From Luteibacter jiangsuensis (GTDB lineage: Bacteria; Pseudomonadota; Gammaproteobacteria; Xanthomonadales; Rhodanobacteraceae), in assembly GCF_030812295.1 (NCBI RefSeq), contig NZ_JAUSSK010000002.1:248001-312000 (forward strand): a stretch of DNA of 64,000 bases, written 5' to 3'. The notes beneath the pieces were generated by a model, which did no database searches, was not told the DNA's origin, and worked only from the letters and a program-made list of their open reading frames with translations. Position 1 is the first letter of the stretch. Every line of letters begins with the position of its first letter. The position numbers were made by a program, and so were the translations under genes. Positions 63,347 through 64,000 of this stretch are shown here, in pieces.

Positions 63347-63568
63347 CCACCCACTTCGGCGGCGCGGGCTTGCCCGACGGCCGCGGCCACGGCGTCCTTT
63401 TGCTTACCCCAGAGAGGTCGGCACCGGAAATTCTTGCGGCCGGACGGTCCGCGAGACCTCCCGCCATGCGTCACCGCACATATCGGCGCCCCGCATGGGC
63501 AACGCGTGACGACGCGGGGTGCCCTGCGGCTAAGCTATGGGGCCGTCCCCCATCGGAAAGTCCCCGAC

Positions 63569-64000
63569 GTGAACGACCTGATCAGCGCCATCCTCCTCGG
63601 CATCGTCGAGGGGATCACCGAATTCCTGCCCATCTCAAGCACCGGTCACCTTCTCATCGCCGAGCGTTGGCTCGGAGCGCGGTCGGACCTGTTCAACGTG
63701 GCGATCCAGGCCGGCGCGATCCTCGCGGTCACCTTCATCTACTGGCGCACGCTGTGGAGTCTCGCCATGAACTGGCGCAGGCCGGAGACGCGCGACTACG
63801 TGCTGAAACTGCTGGTCGCCTTCCTTATCACCGCCGCGCTCGGTCTCGTCGTGGCCAAGCTCGGCTTCAAGCTGCCGGAGACCGTGACACCCATCGCCTG
63901 GGCGCTCATCATCGGCGGTATCTGGATGATGGCCGCCGAAAAGCTCGCCGCGCAGCGTCCCGAGCGCGCCTTCATCACCTGGAAGGTGGCGATCCTCGTC
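63569..64000 (+). CDS. uppP: Undecaprenyl-diphosphatase UppP (BacA), cut by window edge
   Basis: The first 144 residues of the UppP/BacA membrane phosphatase. 'LLGIVEGITEFLPISSTGHL' contains the diagnostic GxxEFLPxSSxxH active-site region, and 'DLFNVAIQAGAILAVTFIYW' the second conserved segment. It recycles undecaprenyl pyrophosphate for cell-wall synthesis and confers bacitracin tolerance. It starts at GTG 63569; the C-terminal half is outside the window. The 222-nt gap before it holds nothing recognisable. Confidence 0.95.
   Translation, partial: MNDLISAILLGIVEGITEFLPISSTGHLLIAERWLGARSDLFNVAIQAGAILAVTFIYWRTLWSLAMNWRRPETRDYVLKLLVAFLITAALGLVVAKLGFKLPETVTPIAWALIIGGIWMMAAEKLAAQRPERAFITWKVAILV

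Noticed and set aside
1-64000. tRNA, rRNA, CRISPR array, prophage or insertion sequence
   Set aside because: I looked for cloverleaf-like intergenic segments, regularly spaced repeats, transposase and integrase motifs and found none that could be supported.

Overview
High-GC, gene-dense DNA whose gene set (cyoABCD quinol oxidase, TonB-dependent receptors, modABC/ModE, an adenylylatable GlnA with sigma-54 control, Ada, alpha-2-macroglobulin/PbpC) points to a gammaproteobacterium. The content plus recurring short REP-like palindromes related to GTGGGAGCCGACCCTGTCGG suggest Xanthomonadales, probably Rhodanobacteraceae (Luteibacter/Dyella-like); that assignment is an inference. Both edges cut genes: a TonB receptor on the left and uppP on the right. 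I see no rRNA, tRNA, CRISPR array, transposase or integrase.

Layout. 0-11 kb: end of a siderophore-type receptor, a DUF535 protein, a REP cluster, the tightly overlapping cyoABCD-SURF1 operon, a divergent MFS transporter, ada, and an epimerase/DUF2058 pair. 11-25 kb: a secreted discoidin/six-hairpin protein, an orphan fimbrial adhesin with a lytic transglycosylase that lacks a signal peptide, then pbpC and its partner alpha-2-macroglobulin with a CTEQ thioester motif. 25-29 kb: an HWE histidine kinase followed by an ECF42-type sigma factor cluster with two DGPF/YCII proteins and a VOC protein. 29-39 kb: a DUF1851 protein, a beta-lactamase-fold lipoprotein with a YbhN-like membrane protein, ModE with modABC and a visible ModE-type operator, and an EmrA/OprM/EmrB-type tripartite efflux operon. 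39-51 kb: a DUF2946 protein and TonB receptor converge on what I regard as the most interesting locus, a class III lanthipeptide system on the minus strand. 51-64 kb: BglX-type GH3, two S33 hydrolases flanking a 3-hydroxybutyrate dehydrogenase (one hydrolase has lost its nucleophile), an OprP-like porin, glutaminyl cyclase, glnA with a sigma-54 promoter and NtrC boxes, a Tat-exported phosphoesterase, and uppP.

The lanthipeptide locus reads, in transcription order on the minus strand: MacB-like ABC ATPase and permease, an NtrC-like response regulator without GAFTGA, a histidine kinase, a 46-nt hairpin, a promoter, a 42-residue precursor peptide (129 nt at 44542-44670), and a LanKC synthetase. 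The precursor has the class III leader motif ILDLQRL and a Ser-x-x-Ser-x3-Cys labionin signature in the core. The synthetase has lyase, kinase and cyclase regions with the cyclase zinc ligands absent, as expected for class III. The transporter and regulators lie next to it on the same strand and are plausible export and control genes, but that link is inferred from position only.
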